Positions 18,193 through 27,016 of a stretch of DNA of 64,000 nt are shown here, piece after piece. A program made the position numbers and the translations under genes. The stretch comes from M55B112 sp964539395. Its GTDB lineage: Bacteria; Bacteroidota; Bacteroidia; Bacteroidales; GCA-2748055. The stretch lies in contig CAZIIU010000005.1 of NCBI GenBank assembly GCA_964539395.1, forward strand, positions 1 through 64,000, written 5' to 3'. The notes beneath the pieces are model-generated. The model was given only the letters and a program-made list of their open reading frames with translations. It was not told where the DNA came from and did no database searches. The first letter of the stretch is position 1. Every line of letters begins with the position of its first letter.

Positions 18193-19242
18193 ATGAAGTT
18201 ATCACAGTACAAGTTTAACCTGCCACCTGAATTAATTGCAAAATATCCCCGGGAAAACCGGGATGAATCAAAACTGATGGTCGTTCACCGCGATTCCGGA
18301 AAAATCGAACACAAGATATTTAAGGATATTATCAATTACTTCGATAATCAGGACATCATGATTTTTAATGACACGAAGGTGTTTCCTGCGCGTCTGTATG
18401 GTAATAAAGAAAAAACCGGGGCTGAGATTGAAGTATTTCTGCTGAGGGAGCTAAACAGGGAGCAGCGTTTATGGGATGTACTGGTTGATCCGGCTCGAAA
18501 AATACGCATAGGTAATAAACTATACTTTGGTGAAGATGACATTTTGGTGGCCGAAGTAATTGACAACACTACTTCAAGGGGAAGAACACTTCGCTTTCTT
18601 TACGATGGCGACTATGATGATTTTAAGAAGACCCTTTTTGAGCTGGGTGAAACCCCCCTTCCTAAATTTATCAATCGTCCGGTTGAACCTGAAGACAAGG
18701 AAAGGTTCCAAACAATTTTTGCAAAAAATGAAGGTGCAGTTGCAGCTCCTACAGCAGGAATGCATTTTAGCCGGGAATTGCTAAAACGGCTGGAGATAAA
18801 AGGGGTCGATTTTGCTTATGTAACCCTTCATGTTGGTTTGGGAAATTTCCGGACTGTAGATGTTGAGGATCTGACTAAACATAAGATGGATTCCGAAAGG
18901 ATCATCATTTCGGATGAGGCGGTAAACAAAGTAAACATGGTAAAAGACAGGAGAAGTAATATTTGTGCTGTGGGCACAACTGTTATGAGGACCCTTGAAA
19001 GCTCTGTTTCAACTACCGGGCATCTGAAACCATTTGACGGCTGGACCAACAAATTCATATTCCCACCCTATGAATTCAGCGTACCCAATCGCATGATTTC
19101 GAATTTTCATCTACCCTATTCAACGCTTTTAATGATGGTCTCCGCATTTGCAGGATATGATCAACTGATGGATGCTTATAAACTTGCCATCAAAGAAAAA
19201 TACCGGTTCGGTACCTACGGTGATGCAATGTTGATTTTATAA
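18193..19242 (+). CDS. queA: S-adenosylmethionine:tRNA ribosyltransferase-isomerase QueA
   Basis: 349 residues, the family norm. Diagnostic stretches are FNLPPELIAKYP at the start, IMIFNDTKVFPARL (about residues 55-70), EGAVAAPTAGMHFS (about 180-195), YVTLHVGLGNFRTV and ISNFHLPYSTLLMMVSAFAG near the end. The enzyme transfers the ribosyl part of SAM to preQ1 in tRNA, forming epoxyqueuosine. The downstream GH3 gene follows after 12 bp, so the two are likely co-transcribed. Confidence 0.96.
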   Translation: MKLSQYKFNLPPELIAKYPRENRDESKLMVVHRDSGKIEHKIFKDIINYFDNQDIMIFNDTKVFPARLYGNKEKTGAEIEVFLLRELNREQRLWDVLVDPARKIRIGNKLYFGEDDILVAEVIDNTTSRGRTLRFLYDGDYDDFKKTLFELGETPLPKFINRPVEPEDKERFQTIFAKNEGAVAAPTAGMHFSRELLKRLEIKGVDFAYVTLHVGLGNFRTVDVEDLTKHKMDSERIIISDEAVNKVNMVKDRRSNICAVGTTVMRTLESSVSTTGHLKPFDGWTNKFIFPPYEFSVPNRMISNFHLPYSTLLMMVSAFAGYDQLMDAYKLAIKEKYRFGTYGDAMLIL

Positions 19243-19254
19243 ATCCCCAATTAT

Positions 19255-20763
19255 ATGCCTCTGATCAATTCCATTATCTCCTGGCTCAATGTAAAAAGAC
19301 TGCACCAGATTGAACTGTTTAAAAAATACCCTGGCAATGTGCAACAGGAAGTGTTCAACAGGTTGATCCGCCAGGCCGAAAACACTGAATATGGAAAAAA
19401 ATACCAATTTGGAAATATTGAAAATATCAATCAGTATCAGGCAAGGGTGCCGGTTCAAACCTATGAAGATATTGTTCCCTACATCGAACTTCAGCGTTCA
19501 GGAAAACCAAATATACTGTGGCCAACAGAGATTAAATGGTATGCGAAATCGTCCGGGACAACCTCTGAAAAGAGTAAGTTTATACCCGTTAGCCCGGAGG
19601 CTTTGGAAGAGTGTCACTTTCGTGGAGGAAAAGATGTTCTGGCTCTCTATACAAAACAATTTTCTGATTCCCAGGTGCTGAGGGGAAAATCCCTGACCCT
19701 TGGAGGTAGTCACCAGATCAACAATTACAGTACACAATCATATTATGGTGATCTCTCGGCCATATTAATTGAGAATCTTCCTTTCTGGGCAAATTTTATT
19801 CGTACTCCTTCAGCAGAAGTAGCTCTAATTCCCGATTTTGAGGAAAAAGTTGAAAAAATCACAAAAGTTGCTGTCAAGGAGAATGTCACGAACATTGCAG
19901 GTGTTCCCTCATGGAACCTGGTATTGTTAAAACATATTCTCAACTCTACAGGAGCAAAGAACCTGCTCGAAGTATGGCCCAACCTTGAGCTGTTTGTCCA
20001 TGGCGGTGTCAGCTTTGCTCCCTACAGGGAACAGTTTCAAAAGATCATCCCCACACCTCACATGAATTACCTGGAAACATACAATGCTTCGGAAGGTTTT
20101 TTTGGTATACAGGATGATCTGAATGATCCTTCCATGCTGCTCATGCTGGATTATGGCGTTTTCTTTGAGTTTATTCCGCTGGAAAAACTCTCTGACTCAA
20201 ATCCGCCTGTATTCACCATTGGTGAGGTCGAAAAAGGGGTTAATTATGCAATTATTATCAGTACAAACGGCGGATTATGGAGGTACATGATCGGAGACAC
20301 CATTACCTTTACTTCCCTCACACCCCATAAATTCAGAATCACCGGAAGGACAAAATATTTCATCAACGCGTTTGGTGAGGAGGTGATCCTTGAAAATGCT
20401 GAAAATGCCTTAATGACTGCCTGTAGTCATACCGGAGCTCAGATAAGGGATTATACAGCCGGACCTGTTTATATGTCTGACGATACCAAAGGATCGCATG
20501 AATGGATAATCGAGTTTGAAAGAGAGCCGGAAGACCTGGAACATTTTACAGATGTGCTCGATAAGGCTCTTTGCTCAATAAACTCAGATTATGAAGCAAA
20601 AAGATATAAGAACTCCACGCTGGTTAAACCAACTGTGATTGCTGTCGCAAAGGACACTTTTTATCATTGGTTTCAAACGAAAGGAAAGGTGGGTGGACAA
20701 CATAAAATGCCAAGACTGTCAAATGACAGAAAGTACCTTGATGAAATCAGGCAGCTGATTTAA
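19255..20763 (+). CDS. GH3-family acyl-adenylate synthetase-like protein
   Basis: 502 residues, full length for the GH3 family (plant auxin- and jasmonate-conjugating enzymes). ATP-binding motifs visible are SSGTTSEKSKFIPVS (about residues 95-110, the P-loop-like TSG motif), NASEGFFGIQ (about 275-285) and WRYMIGDTITFTS (about 340-352) followed by FRITGRTKYF. This points to an enzyme that adenylates a carboxylate and joins it to an amine, probably an amino acid. Bacterial members are common in Bacteroidota, but their substrates are not established. Its position directly behind queA and before a nucleoside kinase is conserved-looking but does not identify the substrate. Confidence 0.88.
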   Translation: MPLINSIISWLNVKRLHQIELFKKYPGNVQQEVFNRLIRQAENTEYGKKYQFGNIENINQYQARVPVQTYEDIVPYIELQRSGKPNILWPTEIKWYAKSSGTTSEKSKFIPVSPEALEECHFRGGKDVLALYTKQFSDSQVLRGKSLTLGGSHQINNYSTQSYYGDLSAILIENLPFWANFIRTPSAEVALIPDFEEKVEKITKVAVKENVTNIAGVPSWNLVLLKHILNSTGAKNLLEVWPNLELFVHGGVSFAPYREQFQKIIPTPHMNYLETYNASEGFFGIQDDLNDPSMLLMLDYGVFFEFIPLEKLSDSNPPVFTIGEVEKGVNYAIIISTNGGLWRYMIGDTITFTSLTPHKFRITGRTKYFINAFGEEVILENAENALMTACSHTGAQIRDYTAGPVYMSDDTKGSHEWIIEFEREPEDLEHFTDVLDKALCSINSDYEAKRYKNSTLVKPTVIAVAKDTFYHWFQTKGKVGGQHKMPRLSNDRKYLDEIRQLI

Positions 20764-20808
20764 CAAAAATAGTTCGTATTTTAGATTTTTGTTCACAATT
20801 GACCAATT

Positions 20809-21423
20809 ATGCATATAGCTGTTGCTGGAAATATCGGATCCGGAAAAACTACCCTTACCGGGCTGCTTGCTAAACATTATGGGTGGGAAGCGCAATTTGA
20901 AGATGTCGACGACAATCCATACCTGAATGATTTTTATGAAGATATGCAGCGCTGGTCATTCAACCTGCAGATCTATTTCCTCAACAGCCGGTTTAGTCAG
21001 ATCGTGAAAATAAGACAGAGTGGCAGGACCACCATTCAGGATCGTACGATTTACGAAGACTCCTATATTTTCGCTCCGAACCTTCATAGTATGGGACTGA
21101 TGACAACCAGGGATTTTGAAAACTATTTTGCACTGTTCAACCTGATGAGTTCGCTGATAGAACCCCCCGACCTGCTCATTTACCTTCGAGCTTCAATCCC
21201 GACACTTGTTAACCAGATTCAAAACAGGGGAAGAAAATATGAAAATAACATCAGGCTTGATTATCTGAAACACCTGAATGAACGATACGAAGCGTGGATT
21301 GAAACCTACAACCTGGGGAAAGTACTGATCGTCGATGCCGATAACTACGATTTTCCTGAAAAACCGGAAGACCTGAGTGTAGTGATTGACAAGATCAACG
21401 CAAATCTACACGGACTCTTCTGA
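20809..21423 (+). CDS. Deoxynucleoside kinase
   Basis: 204 residues. The P-loop GNIGSGKTTL lies at residues 7-16, the ERS-like motif reads QDRTIYED near residue 78, and the lid region RGRKYE lies near 140. This is the dCK/dGK-like kinase family common in Bacteroidota, which phosphorylates deoxynucleosides in the salvage pathway; adenosine or guanosine preference cannot be told from sequence alone. The gene starts 45 bp after the GH3 gene. A convergent protease gene lies downstream. Confidence 0.88.
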   Translation: MHIAVAGNIGSGKTTLTGLLAKHYGWEAQFEDVDDNPYLNDFYEDMQRWSFNLQIYFLNSRFSQIVKIRQSGRTTIQDRTIYEDSYIFAPNLHSMGLMTTRDFENYFALFNLMSSLIEPPDLLIYLRASIPTLVNQIQNRGRKYENNIRLDYLKHLNERYEAWIETYNLGKVLIVDADNYDFPEKPEDLSVVIDKINANLHGLF

Positions 21424-21469
21424 TCATCACCTGCTCAAAATCAGTTTCCGGGAATATCCATCACGACCA

Positions 21470-21507
21470 ACCGGTAAGGATTAAACCTTCTATGGAAGAT
21501 TACCGGT
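21470..21507. terminator. Inverted repeat between convergent genes
   Basis: ACCGGTAA at 21470-21477 pairs with TTACCGGT at 21500-21507, and a smaller inner TTC/GAA stem lies between them. It overlaps the last codons of the M16 protease gene and lies 46 bp past the kinase stop, so it could end both transcripts. There is no strong T run, hence low confidence. Confidence 0.35.
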
Positions 21508-24330
21508 CTCTTCTGAAATTTCTGCAGGATAAAATACCAGGTCAACTATATTTGCATTCCTGTAAAGTCTCTTCATGAATCTCTGTACATCCTTTATGGT
21601 AACAGATTGAATAATCTGTTCATAATTGGCCGGATCGTCGGGATTGTACCCGTGAAGAGAATAGTTGAACAATGCATTCATCCAATAATTGTTGTGCTCC
21701 CGGTTCTGCTCCCTCTCTTTTAACATGTTCTCTGCAGTTTTTGAAAGGTCCTTCTGTTGCGGTCCGCCTTTCATGAGGTTCTCCAATTCTTCATAGATCA
21801 GACCCTTCAGATACTGCACTTTTTCCGGGTCAGTATCAAACATAGTAAAGAGTGTCGCCTTTTCATCAGGAAAGTGGCTCAAAGATGTATTTATCATAAC
21901 TCCATAGGTTCCATCCTCTTCTTCCCGTATGGTTTCAACAAACCGCAAATCAAGTATACCTCTGATCATTCGCATCATCACCTGATTCTCCGGAGTATAT
22001 TTTATTGATTGATTTAATACAATAACAGAGGTTGATTTAGGTACCGACAGGTCAAGCACAATCTCCCGTACAAGACGTCCGTCCGGTTCATTTACTTCCC
22101 GGTCGATCCAGCTTTCCCTCTTTCCGGATGAAGGGAGTGAGGCAATATACCTTTCCACATAGGGAATAAGCTCCTCCTTTTGAATATTACCGACAAAAAA
22201 GAAGGTAAAATCAGAGGCATTACTGTATCTTTCCCGGTAGGCCTTTTCAATCATTTCAAATTCAACATCCTGAATGTATTCGGTGTTCATGACCCGTGCG
22301 CGGGGATGATAATCCGATAATATCATGGTAAGTGAATCACTCATTATTTTCTGTGGATTCTTGCTCATGTTCTCCACAAAAGAAAGATACCGGCTTGCAA
22401 TTGCCTTGTGAGCCTCCTGATCAAATCTTGGAGCAGTGAATCGAAGGTGTACCAATTGCATGAATGTTTCAAAATCATTTGGACTAGCACTCCCTGTAAG
22501 ACCTTCCGATAATTCATTCAGATCGATACTCAGTTTTACTGTTTTACCAGTAAGCATTTTCTTAAGTGTTGTCTGATCAAAATCTGACACGCCATACATC
22601 AGGACAAAATCCGGGAGCATGCCCAGCGAAGGTAAATAATCCCGTTCATAAAGCGATGTCCCCCCCGGGCTGTAGGCCCTAAAACCAATATTATCCTTCT
22701 CATAATCAGCAAACTTATAGATAACCTTTGCACCATTTGAAAGTGTCCACTCCTCAGCATCAAGACCGGTTATTTTCCTTTCTGAAACAACTGTCCCTGC
22801 AACCAGCTCATCGCTGATCAAAGCAGTTTCCAACTCAACGTCCTGGTAAGGTTCAACCTCCGCATTCGAAGAGGTATTTAAAAGTTCAAGCGCCTCCTGT
22901 TCCGAAAGGTGCGTCACATCCTCACTTTCCGGACCACTGATCACCAACACATTGTTCTTAAGACTGAACCAATCAGGCATAAGCTGCATAAAATCCTCCG
23001 GCGAAATTGTACTGTAAAGAACGCGCATCAACTCCAGCTCCGTCTCAACATCAAGATAGGCTGTGTTTTCCAGGTAATGAGCGCGGTATTGTCTTGCATA
23101 CTGATCATTGGTAATTTTATCCTTCTCTTTCACCCTGTTTTCCAACATGTTCAGATAGTGGCTCTTTGCTCGGTCGAGCTCTCCCGGTGAAAATCCATAC
23201 CGTTTTGCCCTCTCCGCCTCCTCCAGTATGCTGCCGAGTGCCAGAGCCTCTTCATTGGTTTTGGCAATGGCCCGGATCAGGGTAACATCATTCTTTCTTG
23301 TGAGTGAGCTCCTGAGAATACTGCCTGCAACAAACGGTGGATCGCCCTTTTGAAGAAGCTCGGAAATACGTTGTGACATCATCCAGTTGAAAAGCTGCCT
23401 GATGTAGTCATTTCTTAATTGATCAGCTGTTTCAATCCCGGGTTGATCCATTTGCTCCCTAATGTATAGACTAATGATTGACTGGTCAGCCTCCCTGTCC
23501 GTAACAAGACCGAATACAGGTTCATCATTATCCGGGATAGATACTATATATCTCTCTTTCGGGTTTTTAACAGCCGGAATTTTTGAAAAAAGCTCAATGA
23601 CCTTTTTCTCCATTTCCTCAGCATTAAAATCGCCCACAACGGCAATTGCCTGCAGATCCGTTCTGTACCAGTCGTGATAAAAATCGCGCAATTCATCATG
23701 CTTAAAATTTCTGATTACGTCAATATCGCCGATAACATCCCGCCGGGCATATTTTGAGTTGTTATAGATATAAGGCATGGATTCACGATATACCCTGAAA
23801 CCGGCATTCCTTCTTGTCCTCCACTCTTCAGCAATTACTCCCCGCTCTGCGTCAATTTCCTCTTCTGAAAGTAACAGGTAGTTGGACCAGTCATTCAGCA
23901 CCAGTAAACAGGTATCCATTAACCCGGGCCTGTCTGTTGGTACCTCACTTAGATTATAAACAGTCTCATCCTGGGCAGTATAGGCATTGATATTATAACC
24001 AAATGCCACACCATGCCTTTCGAGGGTATTTAATATTCCTTTTTCCGGAAAATTTTCTGTTCCGTTAAAGGCCATGTGCTCCAGAAAATGAGCTAATCCA
24101 TTCTGGTGGTCCTCTTCCAGGATTGCTCCAACATTCTGTATCATATAAAAAGAGGCCCTGTTTTTGGGCTCCGCGTTTGAACGAATATAATAGGTCAGGC
24201 CATTTTCAAGCACTCCATACTTTACAGCAGGATCAAGGGGCAATGGCAACTCATCGAGCGATTGGGAATGCAACCCGGATAAAAATGATATACAGATTAC
24301 ACAGGCTATCCCACGAAAAGATTGTTTCAT
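21490..24330 (-). CDS. M16 family (insulinase-like) zinc peptidase
   Basis: 946 residues with a signal peptide (about 1-22). The inverted zinc motif HxxEH is intact as H81-E84-H85 in LAHFLEHMAFNG, and the distal glutamate region reads ERGVIAEEW (about residues 160-170). Two peptidase/half-barrel pairs follow; the second pair lacks HxxEH, as expected for the non-catalytic half. The length fits the single-chain M16B/pitrilysin-like form. It should act in the periplasm or at the outer membrane on peptides or misfolded proteins. The gene stands alone, with tRNA-Asn upstream on the same strand. Confidence 0.92.
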   Translation of the reverse strand: MKQSFRGIACVICISFLSGLHSQSLDELPLPLDPAVKYGVLENGLTYYIRSNAEPKNRASFYMIQNVGAILEEDHQNGLAHFLEHMAFNGTENFPEKGILNTLERHGVAFGYNINAYTAQDETVYNLSEVPTDRPGLMDTCLLVLNDWSNYLLLSEEEIDAERGVIAEEWRTRRNAGFRVYRESMPYIYNNSKYARRDVIGDIDVIRNFKHDELRDFYHDWYRTDLQAIAVVGDFNAEEMEKKVIELFSKIPAVKNPKERYIVSIPDNDEPVFGLVTDREADQSIISLYIREQMDQPGIETADQLRNDYIRQLFNWMMSQRISELLQKGDPPFVAGSILRSSLTRKNDVTLIRAIAKTNEEALALGSILEEAERAKRYGFSPGELDRAKSHYLNMLENRVKEKDKITNDQYARQYRAHYLENTAYLDVETELELMRVLYSTISPEDFMQLMPDWFSLKNNVLVISGPESEDVTHLSEQEALELLNTSSNAEVEPYQDVELETALISDELVAGTVVSERKITGLDAEEWTLSNGAKVIYKFADYEKDNIGFRAYSPGGTSLYERDYLPSLGMLPDFVLMYGVSDFDQTTLKKMLTGKTVKLSIDLNELSEGLTGSASPNDFETFMQLVHLRFTAPRFDQEAHKAIASRYLSFVENMSKNPQKIMSDSLTMILSDYHPRARVMNTEYIQDVEFEMIEKAYRERYSNASDFTFFFVGNIQKEELIPYVERYIASLPSSGKRESWIDREVNEPDGRLVREIVLDLSVPKSTSVIVLNQSIKYTPENQVMMRMIRGILDLRFVETIREEEDGTYGVMINTSLSHFPDEKATLFTMFDTDPEKVQYLKGLIYEELENLMKGGPQQKDLSKTAENMLKEREQNREHNNYWMNALFNYSLHGYNPDDPANYEQIIQSVTIKDVQRFMKRLYRNANIVDLVFYPAEISEETGNLP

Positions 24331-24417
24331 AACTAATACTTTTTTGAATGACTGGTGAAGATAATTAATGAAAGACGAATAATAGTCACGGATTGTTGTA
24401 AAACATTAAGAATGGAT

Positions 24418-24442
24418 AAAAAAAACCGGGGCTGTACCCCGG
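24418..24442 (-). terminator. Rho-independent terminator after tRNA-Asn
   Basis: Perfect 6-bp stem CCGGGG/CCCCGG with a 5-base loop at 24426-24442, followed on the minus strand by a run of eight T. It lies directly downstream of tRNA-Asn. Confidence 0.85.
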
Positions 24443-24448
24443 CTTCAG

Positions 24449-24522
24449 CTCCTCAGGTAGGACTTGAACCTACGACCTACGGATTAACAGTCCGCCGCTC
24501 TAACCAACTGAGCTACTGAGGA
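24449..24522 (-). tRNA. tRNA-Asn (GTT)
   Basis: A full cloverleaf is seen on the minus strand. The acceptor TCCTCAG pairs with CTGAGGA, the D-arm contains AGCTCAGTTGGTTAGAGC, the anticodon loop is CTGTTAA with GTT, and the T-arm has GTTCAAGTC. The 3' CCA is not encoded. Confidence 0.95.
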
Positions 24523-24674
24523 AAAGTATTTCAATGGAAGCTGCTCTCAAACAGCGACGCAAAAATAGAGCCTTTTGATTAATAATACAATTATTTCCGG
24601 TAAAAAATCAATTCTTTCCTCACTGCACAATCTCAAAGCCTATAAGTTTCTATATTTACCCAAATTTTTGTGTT

Positions 24675-25652
24675 ATGAAAGTACTGGGAATGGGCAATGC
24701 CCTGGTAGATATCATTACAACCCTTAAGAGCGATGAAATCCTCAATACATTTGGGCTGCCAAAAGGAAGCATGACCCTTGTGGATCATGAAACATCAAAT
24801 TTTTTAAATGCTGAAACTGCCGGAATGCCAAAACAAAAAGCTTCCGGTGGATCTGCAGCAAATACAATTCATGGGCTTGCCCACCTGGGTGTAAATACCG
24901 GTTTTATTGGAATGGTTGGTAACGACGATCTTGGAAGTTTTTTTTACAAGGACATGAAGAACAAAATGATCGAGCCAATCCTGTTTAAAAGTATTACAGA
25001 AACTGGCAGAGCGATGGCATTTATTACTCCTGATTCCGAAAGAACCTTTGCCACTTACCTGGGAGCTGCCATTGAATTATCCATCGAGGACCTGGATTCA
25101 AATATATTTGCCGGATACAATTATTTTTACATCGAAGGTTATCTTGTGCAGGATCATAAACTTATTGAAAAGGCCTTGCGGCTTGCAAATATTAATGGAT
25201 TGAAAGTATGTCTCGATCTGGCAAGTTATAATATCGTTGAGGAGCACAAATCATTCTTCAGGGAATTAATTGATCAATATGTTGATATTCTTTTCGCAAA
25301 CGATCTTGAGGCCGAATCACTCACGGGAAAAAATCCGGAAGAGGCGGCCAGGATGCTCGGTGAAATCACTGAAATAACAATTATTAAAACAGGGGTCAAA
25401 GGCTCATTGGTCAGTTCCGCAGGTGTGCTCACAAATATTGGTGCACGACCATCCAGTCCTGTTGATACCACAGGGGCAGGAGATATGTATGCCGCAGGTT
25501 TTCTGTTTGGCCTGATCCATAATCAGCCACTGGAAATATGCGGCAGTATCGGAGCAGCAATCGCCGGCAGGGTGATTGAAGTTTACGGGGCTAAAATGGA
25601 TGAATCCATATGGGAAAAGCTCAGAAGAGAGATTAAGGTTTTAATGGTATAA
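24675..25652 (+). CDS. PfkB-family carbohydrate kinase, adenosine-kinase-like
   Basis: 325 residues. The N-terminal GMGNALVDI, the GGSAANTIHGLAHLG motif (about residues 56-70) and the C-terminal anion hole/catalytic motif DTTGAGDMYAAGFLFG (about 262-278) are typical of the ribokinase/PfkB superfamily; the aspartate in GAGD is the catalytic base. The N-terminal form and length agree best with adenosine kinase-like members, but sugar kinase activity cannot be excluded. It has its own short upstream region and converges on the DUF2797 pseudogene. Confidence 0.85.
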   Translation: MKVLGMGNALVDIITTLKSDEILNTFGLPKGSMTLVDHETSNFLNAETAGMPKQKASGGSAANTIHGLAHLGVNTGFIGMVGNDDLGSFFYKDMKNKMIEPILFKSITETGRAMAFITPDSERTFATYLGAAIELSIEDLDSNIFAGYNYFYIEGYLVQDHKLIEKALRLANINGLKVCLDLASYNIVEEHKSFFRELIDQYVDILFANDLEAESLTGKNPEEAARMLGEITEITIIKTGVKGSLVSSAGVLTNIGARPSSPVDTTGAGDMYAAGFLFGLIHNQPLEICGSIGAAIAGRVIEVYGAKMDESIWEKLRREIKVLMV

Positions 25653-25661
25653 CAAATTATT

Positions 25662-26459
25662 TTAAAAACTTAACCTGATCTTATACCCCCCAAACTTCCT
25701 TATATTCAAAACCCTGTTATCATCAAACAGGATGTATTGACCTTTAATTCCGGTTAGTTTTCCCTGGTGTACGGCTGTTTTATCCAGGTTCAGACTGATA
25801 ACTTTATGGGGATATTGTGAAACAGGGTAGTTTATTCTGGTAATGTAGTTATTCTCAACAACATATTTTTTCAGCTCCTCCGGCAGAAGATCTGCCAATG
25901 CACTTTTCCTCCCTGGCAGATCAGTTGGTTGGGTAACCTAACCTTTTAACATCCCCCTCCAATTGGTCTTGTCACCAACATACACCTTAAGAGACACCTC
26001 TGCCAATCCGGCCAAATACCTGTTCGGTGTCCTTGCCATCTCAATTGCCATAACTGCTCCCTGATCAATCCATCGATGCGGAACCTGGGTATTTCTTGTA
26101 ACTCCAACTTTTATTCCACTGGTGATGCTCAGGTACACAACATGTTCAATAAGACAATGACCCTTTGCATATTCCATATCCCTTGCTTCACCCAGGTGCG
26201 CCCTGCAAAGCTCAGGATTCAGAACACACACTTCTGTTTCAGGGGCCGAAGTGTAACATGGATAACAATATCCCTGGAAAAATGACCTGCTGGTCTTTCG
26301 GCCACACCTGATACAATGAATCTCTCCAAGATATTCCAGAAGGATATTATTCCCTATCATCTCATTCATATACAACTCATTACCGCCAATCGGCAGGTAG
26401 TAACTGACTGGATCATTCAGTACGGTTTGCATTTTTAAAATATTTCCTTGCACTACCAT
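25662..26459 (-). pseudogene. DUF2797 protein interrupted by an in-frame amber codon
   Basis: The first part runs from an ATG at 26459 (GNILKM start, typical of the family) to a TAG at 25940-25938. It contains a zinc-ribbon-like pair of cysteines (CIRCGRK, then CYPC) and the family motifs VGVTRNTQVPHRW and TNWRGMLKG. After the TAG the same frame stays open for 91 more codons, and its translation (LLPEELKKYVVENNYITRI and onward, ending KLTGIKGQYILFDDNRVLN) is the normal DUF2797 C-terminus. Only one base (for example GAG to TAG) separates the two parts. The gene is therefore a recent pseudogene, or a case of stop readthrough, or a sequencing error. DUF2797 function is unknown. Confidence 0.85.
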
Positions 26460-26527
26460 AGCTTGCAGTTTGGAGGTATTGAATTCAGAGAACCAATGTA
26501 TGATAAAAAAAAAAGAATTATAAAATT

Positions 26528-26572
26528 TTAGTACTATGTTTTGCATAGTACTAAATTAATTTTATATCTTTG
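26528..26572 (+). promoter_or_regulatory. padR promoter with perfect palindromic operator
   Basis: An 11-bp perfect inverted repeat, TTAGTACTATG (26528-26538) and CATAGTACTAA (26544-26554), is separated by TTTTG. The spacer's TTTG (26540-26543) is a -33 element, and TATCTTTG (26565-26572) is a matching -7 element 21 bp further on. Repressor binding to the palindrome would cover the -33 element. PadR proteins typically bind such palindromes (ATGT-like arms), so PadR autorepression is a natural reading. Confidence 0.75.
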
Positions 26573-26608
26573 CATTGTCAGGTTATTAATAATACATATG
26601 GATAAACC

Positions 26609-26938
26609 ATGCCGGAAATGAACAGTGAAAATGCAAAGGCACAAATGAAAAAGGGGGTTCTTGAGTTCTGTATCCTGGCAATTGTCAGTAAAAAGGACTG
26701 TTACGCCTCCGATATTATTGCCACAATGAAGGCAAAGAACCTTATAGTAGTGGAAGGAACTTTGTATCCACTGCTTACCAGGCAGAAGAATGCCGGATTG
26801 CTAAGTTACAGGTGGGAGGAATCCAGGCAGGGTCCGCCGAGAAAATACTATGCACTGACTGATAAAGGAAAAGCCTACATGTCGGAACTTGAAAAATCAT
26901 GGAAAGAACTGACAGAATCGGTCAACTCAATTATTTAA
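26609..26938 (+). CDS. PadR-family transcriptional regulator
   Basis: 109 residues, a winged-helix domain over the whole length. Conserved features are the helix block KKGVLEFCILAIVSKKD, the recognition helix region VVEGTLYPLLTRQKNAGLL (about residues 47-66) and the wing GPPRKYYALTDKGK. The C-terminal dimerization helix is short. It is followed after 78 bp by a PspC-domain gene on the same strand; the PadR-PspC pair is a common Bacteroidota arrangement linked with envelope stress. The upstream palindrome suggests autorepression. Confidence 0.93.
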   Translation: MPEMNSENAKAQMKKGVLEFCILAIVSKKDCYASDIIATMKAKNLIVVEGTLYPLLTRQKNAGLLSYRWEESRQGPPRKYYALTDKGKAYMSELEKSWKELTESVNSII

Positions 26939-27016
26939 GTAGATTTAAATATAATAATCAATAAAGATCGTTGCCAGAAAAAGCAATTAAGTCTAGAATC
27001 TAAAAACCCAGAAATT

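Noticed and set aside
25938..25940. Reassigned TAG codon
   Set aside because: TAG ends ordinary genes in this window (for example at 40286, 45950 and 47790), so genome-wide recoding does not fit.
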